In this document: positions 33,070 through 41,011 of the stretch, piece by piece
Numbering within the stretch: the stretch's first letter is position 1
Layout: every line of letters begins with the position of its first letter
Assembly (NCBI RefSeq): GCF_002931555.1
Contig: NZ_PSTZ01000011.1
Coordinates: forward strand, 1-64,000
Length of the DNA: 64,000 bases
Reading direction: 5' to 3'
From: Pseudoclavibacter sp. RFBB5
Lineage (GTDB): Bacteria; Actinomycetota; Actinomycetes; Actinomycetales; Microbacteriaceae
The notes under the pieces: model-generated
Databases searched by the model: none
Seen by the model: only the letters and a program-made list of their open reading frames with translations
Told to the model about the DNA's origin: nothing
Translations under genes and position numbers: made by a program

Positions 33070-33402
33070 CTAGCGGTGTGACGGGATACGGAACGTCTTC
33101 ACCTTGTCGCCCTCGACCGTGACGAACGCACGCGACGTGCCATTGAAGCGGTTGCTGCGCCAGTCGAAGAACAGCTCGGTCGTGTCGTCCTCGGTGCTGG
33201 CGTCCTTGATCACCATCTGGGCGCTCTGCCCGATGGCGTCGCTCTGCGACCAGCTGCTGACACCTTCACGCCCCTCGAGCACGCGACCCCAGTCGTCGAC
33301 CGAGCCATCCTCGGCGAACGCTTCGACAAACGCCTGCTCGTCTCCGCTGTTGATCGCGTCGACAAGAGCCTGCACCGGTGCAGGCACTGTGAAATCAGTC
33401 AT
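33070..33402 (-). CDS. SnoaL-like/NTF2-fold protein
   Basis: The protein has 110 residues from ATG 33402. It is a compact NTF2-like domain: PVQALVDAINSGDEQAFVEAFAEDGSVDDWGRVLEG is the standard helix-strand opening, followed by SSWSQSDAIGQSAQM and a closing sheet (FDWRSNRFNGTSRAFVTVEGDKV). Such proteins bind small ligands and often have no known reaction. No catalytic dyad is clear. It is divergent from the EctB-type gene at 33606 and convergent with the DUF2207-like gene. The GATGGGGGTTCC spacing before ATG supports the start. Confidence 0.8.
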   Translation of the reverse strand: MTDFTVPAPVQALVDAINSGDEQAFVEAFAEDGSVDDWGRVLEGREGVSSWSQSDAIGQSAQMVIKDASTEDDTTELFFDWRSNRFNGTSRAFVTVEGDKVKTFRIPSHR

Positions 33403-33605
33403 GGAACCCCCATCTCTCCGCGGGCGAAGGCCGCCCGAACGGCCACAATGTAGCAAGCCAGCCTCCGGATTCCCGGGCATGGCCGTAAGCTCGGAATCTC
33501 AGGATGCGCGGCAACCCGCCCTGCGCTTCCGCCCTCCGCCTCTTTCCAAGGCAAGCCCGGCTCGTCAAAAACAGGCCACGTCAACAAGCAGAAGGTGAAT
33601 TGAGC

Positions 33606-34931
33606 ATGAGCGACTTCTCGCCCCTTGAAGTATTCGACCGTCGCGAGTCAGAAGTCCGCGGATACATCCGCTCGTTCCCCGTGGTCTTCGACCGCGCGTC
33701 CGGCTCCACCCTGGTGACCGCGGACGGCGACGAGTACCTGGACTTCTTCGCCGGCGCCGGCGTGCTCAACTACGGGCACAACAACCCGCTCTTCACGAAG
33801 GCCCTCGTCGAGTACATCGAACACGGTGGCATCCTGCACGGGCTCGACATGGCGACATCTGCGAAGCGGGCCTTCATCGAAGCGTTCGAGCAGTACGTGC
33901 TCGAGCCCCGCGGCTACGACTACAAGATCCAGTTCACGGGCCCGACCGGCGCGAATGCCGTCGAAGCCGCCCTGAAGGTCGCCCGCCAGGCCACCGGCCG
34001 CACCAACGTGGTCGCGTTCACGAACGGCTTCCACGGCCTCAGCCTCGGCGCCGTCGCCGTCACCGGCAACAAGAAGTACCGCGACGCCGCGGGCACGACC
34101 CTCGGCGATGTCACCCGCCTCCCCTTCGAGGGCTACCTGGGCGACAAGCTCGACACGCTCGACCTGTTCGAGAAGATGCTCGACGACACCGGCAGCGGCC
34201 TCGACCTGCCCGCCGCTGTCATCGTCGAAGCCATCCAGGGCGAGGGCGGCATCAACGTCGCGAGCCCGGAGTGGCTGCGACGCCTCCGCAAGATCACCGA
34301 AGAGCGCGGCATCCTCCTCATCCTCGACGAGATCCAGGCTGGCATCGGGCGCAGCGGCTCCTTCTTCGCGTTCGAGGAGTCCGGCATCGTGCCCGACCTC
34401 GTCACCGTGTCGAAGTCGATCTCCGCATCCGGACTGCCCATGTCGCTGGTGCTGCTCCGCCCGGCGGTGGATGTGTGGAAGCCGGGCGCCCACACGGGCA
34501 CCTTCCGCGGCAACAACCTCGCGTTCGTCACGGCGCGTGTCGCCCTCGAGGAGTACTGGGCCGACGACGCCTTCATGACGACGGTCGCCGAGCGCTCCGC
34601 CGAGCTCCGCGCGGGCCTCGAGTCGATCGCCGCCGACTACCCGCAGCTCGACTTCACAGTCCGCGGCCGCGGCCTCATGTACGGCATCGTCAGCCTCCGT
34701 GACCGCGACCTGCCGTCGCGCGTCTCCGCTGAGGCGTTCCAGCGCGGGCTCGTCATCGAGACCGCTGGCGCCTTCGAGGAAGTCCTGAAATTCCTCCCCG
34801 CGCTCACGCTCACGAGCGAGGAGCTGCAGACGGGCCTCCGCATCGTGCGCGAAAGCCTCGACGCCGTCATCGCGGGCGACGACTCCGAGGCGGAGCACGC
34901 CGTCGAAGACCACGTCGCCTCGCACGCCTAG
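33606..34931 (+). CDS. ectB: Diaminobutyrate--2-oxoglutarate aminotransferase (EctB-type)
   Basis: The protein has 441 residues from ATG 33606, preceded by AGAAGGTGAATTGAGC. It is a class III aminotransferase with the EctB signature: FDRRESEVRGYIRSFP at the start, QFTGPTGANAVEAALKVAR for phosphate binding, DEIQAGIGRSG (Asp241) and the cofactor Lys270 in VSKSISASGLP. EctB forms 2,4-diaminobutyrate from aspartate semialdehyde and glutamate, the first step to ectoine. Neither ectA nor ectC lies within the window, so here the product may serve another purpose. The frame is open upstream to ATG 33504 (see findings), but the extension looks like leader. Confidence 0.9.
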   Translation: MSDFSPLEVFDRRESEVRGYIRSFPVVFDRASGSTLVTADGDEYLDFFAGAGVLNYGHNNPLFTKALVEYIEHGGILHGLDMATSAKRAFIEAFEQYVLEPRGYDYKIQFTGPTGANAVEAALKVARQATGRTNVVAFTNGFHGLSLGAVAVTGNKKYRDAAGTTLGDVTRLPFEGYLGDKLDTLDLFEKMLDDTGSGLDLPAAVIVEAIQGEGGINVASPEWLRRLRKITEERGILLILDEIQAGIGRSGSFFAFEESGIVPDLVTVSKSISASGLPMSLVLLRPAVDVWKPGAHTGTFRGNNLAFVTARVALEEYWADDAFMTTVAERSAELRAGLESIAADYPQLDFTVRGRGLMYGIVSLRDRDLPSRVSAEAFQRGLVIETAGAFEEVLKFLPALTLTSEELQTGLRIVRESLDAVIAGDDSEAEHAVEDHVASHA

Positions 34932-34992
34932 TCCTCCCGGCCGCGCAGCTCGACTGCCAGACGCATCCGCCCCACCCCGGTGGGGGACATTC

Positions 34993-35040
34993 ACACGAGA
35001 AATGCCTGTTCCTGAGCAAGGGAACAGGCATTTCTCGTGT
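34993..35040. terminator. Bidirectional terminator with perfect 20-bp stem
   Basis: Bases 34993-35012 are perfectly complementary to 35021-35040 around an 8-base loop. It sits between the convergent ectB and proline-rich membrane protein genes and should terminate both transcripts. Confidence 0.9.
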
Positions 35041-35093
35041 GGATGCGGATGCGGAAGCGGAAGCGAGCTGGTGCAGGCGCGACCACGGGCGGG

Positions 35094-35657
35094 TCAGTGC
35101 TTGCGGGTGCCGCCTCCGGAGAACGTCGAGCCGTAGGAGTGCGGCGTCGGCGCGGGTCCGAGATCACGGGGTCGCGGCGTCGGTTCGGGTCCGCTGGGCG
35201 ATGTTTCCGAGCCAGGCGCGTGCGAGACAGGCGCAGGCGAGGCAGGCGCTGGCCAAGCAGGCGCGTGCGGCGCAGGGGCATGGGGCGCTGAACCCTGCGA
35301 TCCCGAGGCTTGCTGCACCGACGCGGGAAGCCACGACGCTGGCCGCTCGGTCCGTCGAGGCGCGGCGGCCCAGGGCGAGGGAGCGCTGGGCGAGCTGGGA
35401 GCCGCATCCGGGATCGGCTGCTGCACAGATAGCCCGAGGAGCGAGATTCCGCCGCTCGTGTCGGTGTCTTCGTGCAGGCCCGCGACTCCCGCCTCTACCG
35501 CCTTGCGCCGTTCGGCCTTGCGGAGCTCCGACGCGGCCTTGGCCTTCTTCGTTCGGCGACGCTGCACGAGGATCGCCACGAGCAGACCGAGGCCGAGCAC
35601 GAGCACGACGATCAGCGCGAACGCGACGATGGTGAAGATCTGATTGGTGCCGGCCAT
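35094..35657 (-). CDS. Single-helix membrane protein with Pro/Ala-rich tail
   Basis: The 187-residue protein has one membrane helix near the N-terminus (about 8-31: FTIVAFALIVVLVLGLGLLVAILV), a basic juxtamembrane stretch (QRRRTKKAKAASELRKAERRK), and a long low-complexity tail rich in Pro, Ala and Ser (about 75-187) with histidine-spaced HAPAP-like repeats. It lacks an obvious enzyme domain. The tail could be cytoplasmic and disordered. It is read in the same direction as the SDR gene but lies downstream of it, with a 12-base gap. No function is known to me. Confidence 0.7.
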   Translation of the reverse strand: MAGTNQIFTIVAFALIVVLVLGLGLLVAILVQRRRTKKAKAASELRKAERRKAVEAGVAGLHEDTDTSGGISLLGLSVQQPIPDAAPSSPSAPSPWAAAPRRTERPASWLPASVQQASGSQGSAPHAPAPHAPAWPAPASPAPVSHAPGSETSPSGPEPTPRPRDLGPAPTPHSYGSTFSGGGTRKH

Positions 35658-35669
35658 GACTGCGTCAGC

Positions 35670-36410
35670 TCAGCGCATCGGCCGGATCTTGAGCTCGTCG
35701 ACCGCCCCACCAGCCGGGGTGTCGACGGCGAGACGCACCGCCTGCGCGACCGCCTGCGGCGTCAGGTAGCGCTCGCGCTCGTAGCTGCCCTGCTCGAGCT
35801 GCCGCAGCTCACGCTGCATGTCGGTGTCGACGCGGCCCGGGTGGATGCTGGACACGCGCACGCCGTGCTGGCGTTCTTCCTCGCGGAGCGCGTCGGTCAG
35901 CGCGCGCAGGGCGAACTTCGTGCCGCTGTACACGCTGGTGCCCGCGCCGCTCGCGTAGCCGGAACCCGAGTTGATCATGACGATCGTGCCCTCGCTCGTT
36001 CGAAGCAGCGGCAGCAGGAGGCGGGTGAGGTCGGCGACGGCGAACACGTTGAGCTCGAAGGCGCGGCGGAATCGCTCGCGCGAGCTCTCAGCGATGGCGT
36101 CGTGCCCGCCGAGCACGGCCGCCGAGTGCACGAGCACGTCGAGGCGGCGGATGCTGCGGGCCGCCTCGGCGAGCTGGCGCTCGTCGGTGAGGTCTGCGAC
36201 GAACGGCGTCGCGCCCGGGATGCGGGCGGCGGCTTCGGCGACGGCGCGTGGCTCGCGCCCGCCGACCAGGACGTGGTGGGTGCGGCTCAGCTCGTGGGCG
36301 ATGGCTTCGCCGATGCCGCGAGTCGCTCCCGTGACGAGCGCGACCGGCCGTCGGCGTTCGCCGTCGCGCTCACCGTCGATAGGTGACGCGACGTGGCCTG
36401 CTTGAGTCAT
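35670..36410 (-). CDS. SDR family oxidoreductase
   Basis: The protein has 246 residues from ATG 36410. It is a classical short-chain dehydrogenase: VALVTGATRGIGEAIA (nucleotide binding), the LVHSAAVLGG region in place of NNAG, and the active-site SGSGYASGAGTSVYSGTKFAL with Ser, Tyr and Lys. The C-terminal VDELKIRPMR departs from the usual ending DGG. The substrate is unknown. A hydrophilic N-terminal extension of about 20 residues (GHVASPIDGERDGERRRP) precedes the first strand. It is probably co-transcribed with the Pro-rich membrane gene downstream. Confidence 0.88.
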   Translation of the reverse strand: MTQAGHVASPIDGERDGERRRPVALVTGATRGIGEAIAHELSRTHHVLVGGREPRAVAEAAARIPGATPFVADLTDERQLAEAARSIRRLDVLVHSAAVLGGHDAIAESSRERFRRAFELNVFAVADLTRLLLPLLRTSEGTIVMINSGSGYASGAGTSVYSGTKFALRALTDALREEERQHGVRVSSIHPGRVDTDMQRELRQLEQGSYERERYLTPQAVAQAVRLAVDTPAGGAVDELKIRPMR

Positions 36411-36503
36411 GGATGGTCCCCCGGGTTCTGCACTCTGCGACCGCGGAACGCGGCGGCACCCACATTCTGCCACCGCGCATCCGACGAGCCCCTCCGAAGC
36501 GGG

Positions 36504-37166
36504 TCAGAGGAGCCACTCGGTGAGTGGGTACAGGAAGTACCGCAGGGAGTAGGCCTCCCAGAGCGCTCCCACGACGAGAAGAACGAATGCGGCCAGTGCC
36601 AGGATGCCGACGCGTCCGAGGCCGCGGAGGTAGGCGCGACCTCGGGTCGTGGCGCCGACCGTTGTCGGCGACACCCAATGTCGGCCGAGGAGCCATGTGC
36701 CGAGCAGGAGCAGAACATACGCCTGCAGTTCGATGACGACGGTGAGCGAGTGAGGGATGAACTGCACCCAGGCGGTCGGCGTCGTGGGCGCCAGCGTGAT
36801 GCCGGTTTCGACCGCCCAGTACCCGAAGAAGGCGAACCCGGCGAAGGGCACGACCAGCGACGGCAGCACGATCGTCGCCAAGCTGAGCTTGCCGACGTTC
36901 ACCGCCAGGATCACGAGCGCAAACAGCGGTGGCGTTGCGACCAACCCCTGCACGAGTCCCGCAGTGCCGTCGTCTTCGAGCGCGACGGATCGCGCCGCGT
37001 TGAGCGCCGGGAACATCAGACCGACGATGAACCCGACGGTGAAGAGCCCGTAGGCGAAGACGTTCACGAGCAGGTAGGCCCGCAGGTTCGTGCGGATGAG
37101 GTGAAATGGTCGCCGCCAGAGAGGTACGGGAGTATCGGGACCCTTCATTGCTGGTGCTGAGGACAT
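36504..37166 (-). CDS. Stage II sporulation protein M-like membrane protein
   Basis: The 220-residue protein has about six membrane helices and the SpoIIM/DUF95 features: long N-terminal helix (ISAAT-like opening absent here, first helix about 31-52), the IPHSLTVVIELQAYVLLLLGTWLLG segment (about 136-160) carrying the conserved Pro-His-x-x-x-E pattern, and a closing helix before TEWLL. In non-sporulating actinobacteria these proteins have an unknown envelope role, often next to a RDD or transglutaminase gene, neither of which is present here. It is divergent from the HNH lipoprotein gene across a palindrome-rich region. Confidence 0.8.
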   Translation of the reverse strand: MSSAPAMKGPDTPVPLWRRPFHLIRTNLRAYLLVNVFAYGLFTVGFIVGLMFPALNAARSVALEDDGTAGLVQGLVATPPLFALVILAVNVGKLSLATIVLPSLVVPFAGFAFFGYWAVETGITLAPTTPTAWVQFIPHSLTVVIELQAYVLLLLGTWLLGRHWVSPTTVGATTRGRAYLRGLGRVGILALAAFVLLVVGALWEAYSLRYFLYPLTEWLL

Positions 37167-37192
37167 ACTCCAAGCTCACCGGACCTCGCGAG

Positions 37193-37237
37193 GTGACGCC
37201 AGTGACCCGGCGTCACGAGAACCCGTGACATGTGTCA
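37193..37237. promoter_or_regulatory. Paired palindromes in the SpoIIM-like/HNH promoter region
   Basis: GTGACGCC (37193-37200) and GGCGTCAC (37209-37216) are perfect arms with an 8-base spacer. TGACATGTGTCA (37226-37237) is a perfect 12-bp palindrome next to it. Both lie between divergent genes and are operator candidates. Confidence 0.5.
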
Positions 37238-37328
37238 TGCGTCGGCCGACCGTCTCCGCTGCCTGCTCGCCTCGCCGGGCATTCTCTGTGGCAGTCTGGT
37301 GCGGCCACCCCGCTCGAGAAAGTTCCCA

Positions 37329-38114
37329 GTGCTTCCCTTTCCTGCATCCGCTCACGCCGCCGCCACCAGACGATCAAGACGCCGCACGCTCGCAGCGCTC
37401 GCCCTCGCCGGTGCCGCGACCCTGCTGGTCGGATGCACGCCCGTGGGCACGCAGTCCACGACACCCGACGGCGCCTCGTCGCCCGAGGCCAGCCAGCTGG
37501 TGGCGCTGACCGACGAGGTGGAGGCGGCTTCCGCTGACGGCGACGGGTCGACGTCGTTCGCCGCCGATGCGCTCGACGTGCTCGGCAAGCTCGACGTCGC
37601 ACCGCGCGATGAGTGGGAGGAGTTCGACCGCGAGGGATCGTTCGGCGAGGGCTGGCAGGACCCGGACGGCAACGGGTGCGATGCACGCAACGACGCCCTG
37701 GCCGCATCCATGACCGACGTCGACCTGAACCGCGACGGCTGCCGCGTCGACACGGGCGTCTTCGTCGACCCGTACTCGGGTGACGAGATCGACTTCGAGC
37801 GCGGCCCCGACACGAGTCCGCTCGTGCAGATCGACCATGTGGTGGCGCTCGCGAACGCGTGGCGGACGGGCGCGAAGGAGCTGTCGTTCGTGGAGCGGGT
37901 CGAGCTGTCGAACGACCCCATGAACCTGCAGGCGACGGCCGGCTGGGTGAATGACGACAAGAAGAGCCAGGATGCGGCGAACTGGCTGCCCCCGCAGGAG
38001 TCGTACCACTGCACCTACGTGGCCCGTCAGATCGTGGTGAAGGCCACCTACAACCTCTGGGTCACGCAGGCCGAGCACGACGCGATGCGCGACGTGCTCG
38101 AGGGCTGCGCGTAA
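37329..38114 (+). CDS. Secreted lipoprotein with HNH nuclease domain (DUF1524-like)
   Basis: The protein has 261 residues from GTG 37329, a start chosen to give a normal signal peptide; the frame is open upstream to 37230. A twin-arginine-like basic run (RRSRRRTLAALAL) and a lipobox LLVGC mark a lipoprotein anchored outside the cell. The C-terminal half is an HNH-type nuclease: DGNGCDARNDALA, IDHVVALANAWRTGA with the catalytic DH, and a later Asn/Lys region (NLQATAGWVNDDKKSQDAANW). It would act on extracellular DNA, for nutrition or defence. The family is common in actinobacteria but of unclear role. Confidence 0.87.
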   Translation: MLPFPASAHAAATRRSRRRTLAALALAGAATLLVGCTPVGTQSTTPDGASSPEASQLVALTDEVEAASADGDGSTSFAADALDVLGKLDVAPRDEWEEFDREGSFGEGWQDPDGNGCDARNDALAASMTDVDLNRDGCRVDTGVFVDPYSGDEIDFERGPDTSPLVQIDHVVALANAWRTGAKELSFVERVELSNDPMNLQATAGWVNDDKKSQDAANWLPPQESYHCTYVARQIVVKATYNLWVTQAEHDAMRDVLEGCA

Positions 38115-38132
38115 CCGGGCCTTTCGGGGCGC

Positions 38133-38188
38133 GGGCGGTAGCCGTCGCGGCGCCAGACGGTCACCGTCCCAACGGATGGCGACCGCCC
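38133..38188. terminator. Inverted repeat between convergent HNH and serine hydrolase genes
   Basis: GGGCGGTAGCC (38133-38143) pairs with GGCGACCGCCC (38178-38188) with one mismatch over a 34-base loop. Its position between convergent genes suggests bidirectional termination. Confidence 0.45.
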
Positions 38189-38197
38189 GGCCCGACG

Positions 38198-39802
38198 TCA
38201 CACGACCAGCAGGGTGGCCACGAGGATCACGAGCACGATGGCGAGGCCGACCCAGCTGAGCCACGCCCACCTCTTGGGCTGGAACCGGAGCGCCGGGGAG
38301 CGCAGCACCCCGACCGCAACCGCCGCGAGCGCGGGAGCGAGGGCCAGCCCGAAAGCCCAGCCGCCGACGGCTGCCCAGGGTCCGGCGAACCAGAGGCTCA
38401 CGAGGCCGGATGCCGCGAGCAGCAGCCAGTTCACAATGGGCAGGGCGGCCTTCGAGCGGAACGCGAAGAGCAGCGCGAGACCGGACGCAATGAGCGCGAA
38501 CCCAAACGTCATCCACAGGAGCAGCGACCCCTGGGCGCCGAGGTCGGGCACCTCCGCCTCGGTCAGGAGCGAGACAGCGATGGGGTCGACGATCTGCTGC
38601 GTGTTGCCGAGCACCACGACCGCCCTGTCGGCCTCGCGGTCGAGCATGACGACGGACGCGAATCCACCGGTTCCACCGCTGTGCCAGGTGAGACTCGGGT
38701 TCGACGTCGCCCTCGGGTTGGTGACCTGCGTCGTCTGCCAGATCCAGCCGATCTCGCTGCCTTCGGCGAACTGCGCCGTCGGTTCGAGTGATGCGACGCC
38801 GGGTGCCGTGCCGTCGAGGTTCGCGGACGCCCACGCGGCGAGGTCGGCGACGGTGGTGGTCGTCGAGCTGCCGGTGGGCGCGTACCCCTCGCCCCACCAG
38901 TCGTCGGTCGGGATGCCGTTCGTCAGGAATCCGGGCGTCGTGTCCGCAGGAACTTCGGCCTCGGTCGTCGCGATGCTCGTCGACTCCATGCCGACGGGCC
39001 CGAGCACCCGCTGCTCGAGGAGCGCCGGGTAGCTGTCGGCGCCCGCCGCGTTCGTGAGCGCCGTGCCGAGCAGCGCGACGCCGAGGTTCGAGTAGACGGG
39101 ACCCTGCGCTGGGTCGACAGGCGCGGCCGCCGCATCCTGGATCATGACCTCGGTGGTCTGCGGCCCGTACGGGTTGCCGCCGGAGAGCGACGCCGCGAGC
39201 GACTCGACGGCGAAGGTCGGCCCCAGGCGCGGGAGACCCGAGCGGTGCTGCGCGAGGCTCGCGAGCGTCACCTCGCCGGCCGGGGTCCCCTCGAGCTCCG
39301 GGATGTGCGCCGAGAGCGGGTCCTCCGCGGTCACTTCGCCGCGGTCGATGGCGTCAGCGAACAGCGACGCCGTGAAGGTCTTCGTGACCGAGCCGAGCTC
39401 GTACAGCGTCTCGTCCGTGGGAGCCGGGCCGTCGCGACCCTCGCCTGTCTTGCCGACACCCGCCCACGTGGTGCCCTCCGGCGTGACCTCGGCGACGACC
39501 ACCGACCGGAAGCCGCCATGGCCGCCCACCGCATCCACGACCCGCGCCGCGAGGGCCTCATCACCCGAGGTCTGCGTGCCGAGCACCTGGCGCTGCGGCC
39601 CCACGAGCATTCCGAGCACAACCGCGACGACCCCCGCGACAAGGGCGGCGATGAGAAGGATGCGCTTGGCCGGGCCCCGGGGAGTCTCGTCACCGCCCGG
39701 AGCGGGTGCGCCGGTCGCCGCGCCCGTCGCGGGAGGAGGCGGAGGCGGCAACTGCGGATACTGCGCCCCCGCCGGGTTCTGCTGCTGGCGTTCGTGTGTC
39801 AT
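38198..39802 (-). CDS. Membrane-anchored serine hydrolase (class C beta-lactamase-like)
   Basis: The 534-residue protein has a Pro-rich cytoplasmic N-terminus (19-24 all Pro), one membrane helix (about 48-68), an extracellular serine beta-lactamase-like/penicillin-binding domain (about 80-420) and three C-terminal helices (about 425-534). The catalytic motifs are SVTK (138-141, nucleophile Ser138), YSN (237-239) and HSG (374-376). Such proteins are often D-aminopeptidases, carboxypeptidases or esterases acting on the envelope. It is a single gene converging with the HNH gene. True beta-lactamase activity cannot be claimed from sequence. Confidence 0.9.
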   Translation of the reverse strand: MTHERQQQNPAGAQYPQLPPPPPPATGAATGAPAPGGDETPRGPAKRILLIAALVAGVVAVVLGMLVGPQRQVLGTQTSGDEALAARVVDAVGGHGGFRSVVVAEVTPEGTTWAGVGKTGEGRDGPAPTDETLYELGSVTKTFTASLFADAIDRGEVTAEDPLSAHIPELEGTPAGEVTLASLAQHRSGLPRLGPTFAVESLAASLSGGNPYGPQTTEVMIQDAAAAPVDPAQGPVYSNLGVALLGTALTNAAGADSYPALLEQRVLGPVGMESTSIATTEAEVPADTTPGFLTNGIPTDDWWGEGYAPTGSSTTTTVADLAAWASANLDGTAPGVASLEPTAQFAEGSEIGWIWQTTQVTNPRATSNPSLTWHSGGTGGFASVVMLDREADRAVVVLGNTQQIVDPIAVSLLTEAEVPDLGAQGSLLLWMTFGFALIASGLALLFAFRSKAALPIVNWLLLAASGLVSLWFAGPWAAVGGWAFGLALAPALAAVAVGVLRSPALRFQPKRWAWLSWVGLAIVLVILVATLLVV

Positions 39803-40000
39803 GCGCTTCCCCTTGCTCTCGATCTGCGCTCGCTACGGTCTTTCGCTGTTCCCTCCAACGCTACGAGCGACCACCGACACCGGCCTCCACCGTGGGCCGG
39901 AGATGCCTCCGCCGCCCGCCGGAGATGGCGCACGGAGCGCGCATCCGTCGCACGGCGTCGTCCGGCGGCAAGCCGGGGTTCGGCGTGGGAAGATCGAAGG

Positions 40001-40852
40001 ATGAAGATCCTGTCGATCCAGTCATCGGTCGCCTACGGGCACGTGGGCAATTCGGCTGCGGTGTTCCCGCTGCAGCGTCTCGGACACGAGGTGTGGCCGG
40101 TCTCGACCGTCGTGTTCTCGAACCACACGGGCTATGGCGCTTGGCGCGGCCCGCTCCTCCCCGCGTCGGACGTGCGCGACGTGATCCTCGGGGTCGAGGA
40201 GCGCGGCGCGCTCGCGCAGGTGGATGCGGTGCTCTCCGGCTACCTGGGCGGCGAGGAGATCGTCGACGTCGTCGTCGACGCGGTGAAGCGCACCAAGGAG
40301 CTCAACCCCGCTGCGACGTACACGTGCGACCCCGTCATGGGCAACGCCAAGTCTGGCTGCTTCGTCGCCCCCGCCATCCCCGAGCTCATCCGCGAGCGGG
40401 TCGTGCCGGTCGCCGACATCCTCACGCCGAACCAGTTTGAGCTCGGCTTCCTCACGCGCACGACACCCTCGACGATCGACGAGACCCTCGAATCGGTCGA
40501 CCTGGCACGCGAGCTCGGCCCGCGCACGGTGCTCGTCACGAGCGTCGAGCGCCCAGACCGCCCGGAAGGCACCATCGAGATGATGGCGGTCGACGACACG
40601 GGCGCCTGGATCGTGCAGACCCCGTACCTCCCGTTCAAGGCGAACGGATCGGGCGACGTCACCTCGGCGCTCTTCACGGCGCACTACCGCACGTCCGGCT
40701 CGGCGTCCGAGGCGCTCGCCGCGACGGTCTCGAGCGTCTTCGACCTGCTGCAGATCACGCTCGACTCGGGTGAGCGCGAGCTGCAGATCGTCGCGGCTCA
40801 GGATGCGTTCGCGAACCCGCGCATGCAGTTCCAGGTACGCCAGATCCGCTAG
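40001..40852 (+). CDS. pdxY: Pyridoxal kinase
   Basis: The 283-residue protein belongs to the ribokinase superfamily, PdxY type. MKILSIQSSVAYGHVGNSAA at the N-terminus, SNHTGYGAWRG, YTCDPVMGNAKSGCFV (about 107-122), DILTPNQFELGFL and the anion-hole/catalytic FKANGSGDVTSALF (Asp219) are all present. It phosphorylates pyridoxal to pyridoxal 5'-phosphate with ATP as part of the salvage pathway. The gene is monocistronic, and a convergent hairpin lies downstream. The start ATG lies in GAAGGATG with weak ribosome site AAGG. Length is normal. Confidence 0.94.
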   Translation: MKILSIQSSVAYGHVGNSAAVFPLQRLGHEVWPVSTVVFSNHTGYGAWRGPLLPASDVRDVILGVEERGALAQVDAVLSGYLGGEEIVDVVVDAVKRTKELNPAATYTCDPVMGNAKSGCFVAPAIPELIRERVVPVADILTPNQFELGFLTRTTPSTIDETLESVDLARELGPRTVLVTSVERPDRPEGTIEMMAVDDTGAWIVQTPYLPFKANGSGDVTSALFTAHYRTSGSASEALAATVSSVFDLLQITLDSGERELQIVAAQDAFANPRMQFQVRQIR

Positions 40853-40905
40853 CGGCTGCACTTCGTAGCCGCTGCGCCGCGTAGCCATTGCGCCGCCGTG
40901 GCAAA

Positions 40906-40957
40906 GGTTGTGGCGAAATGCTGTCCGATCACGCCCAGACGGCACTTCGCCACAACC
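40906..40957. terminator. Bidirectional hairpin between pdxY and amidohydrolase genes
   Basis: Bases 40906-40921 pair with 40942-40957 (16 positions, one mismatch) around a 20-base loop. It separates two convergent genes. Confidence 0.75.
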
Positions 40958-41011
40958 CAGTCGAGGGCTGGCCGGAGCAGGGGCGTTGAGCGCCAGCTCG
41001 CGACCGTGCCG

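Noticed and set aside
33480-33605. SAM-type riboswitch before ectB (GGCAACC word)
   Set aside because: The matching core elements (GGUGC and the closing stem) are missing, so the word is probably chance.
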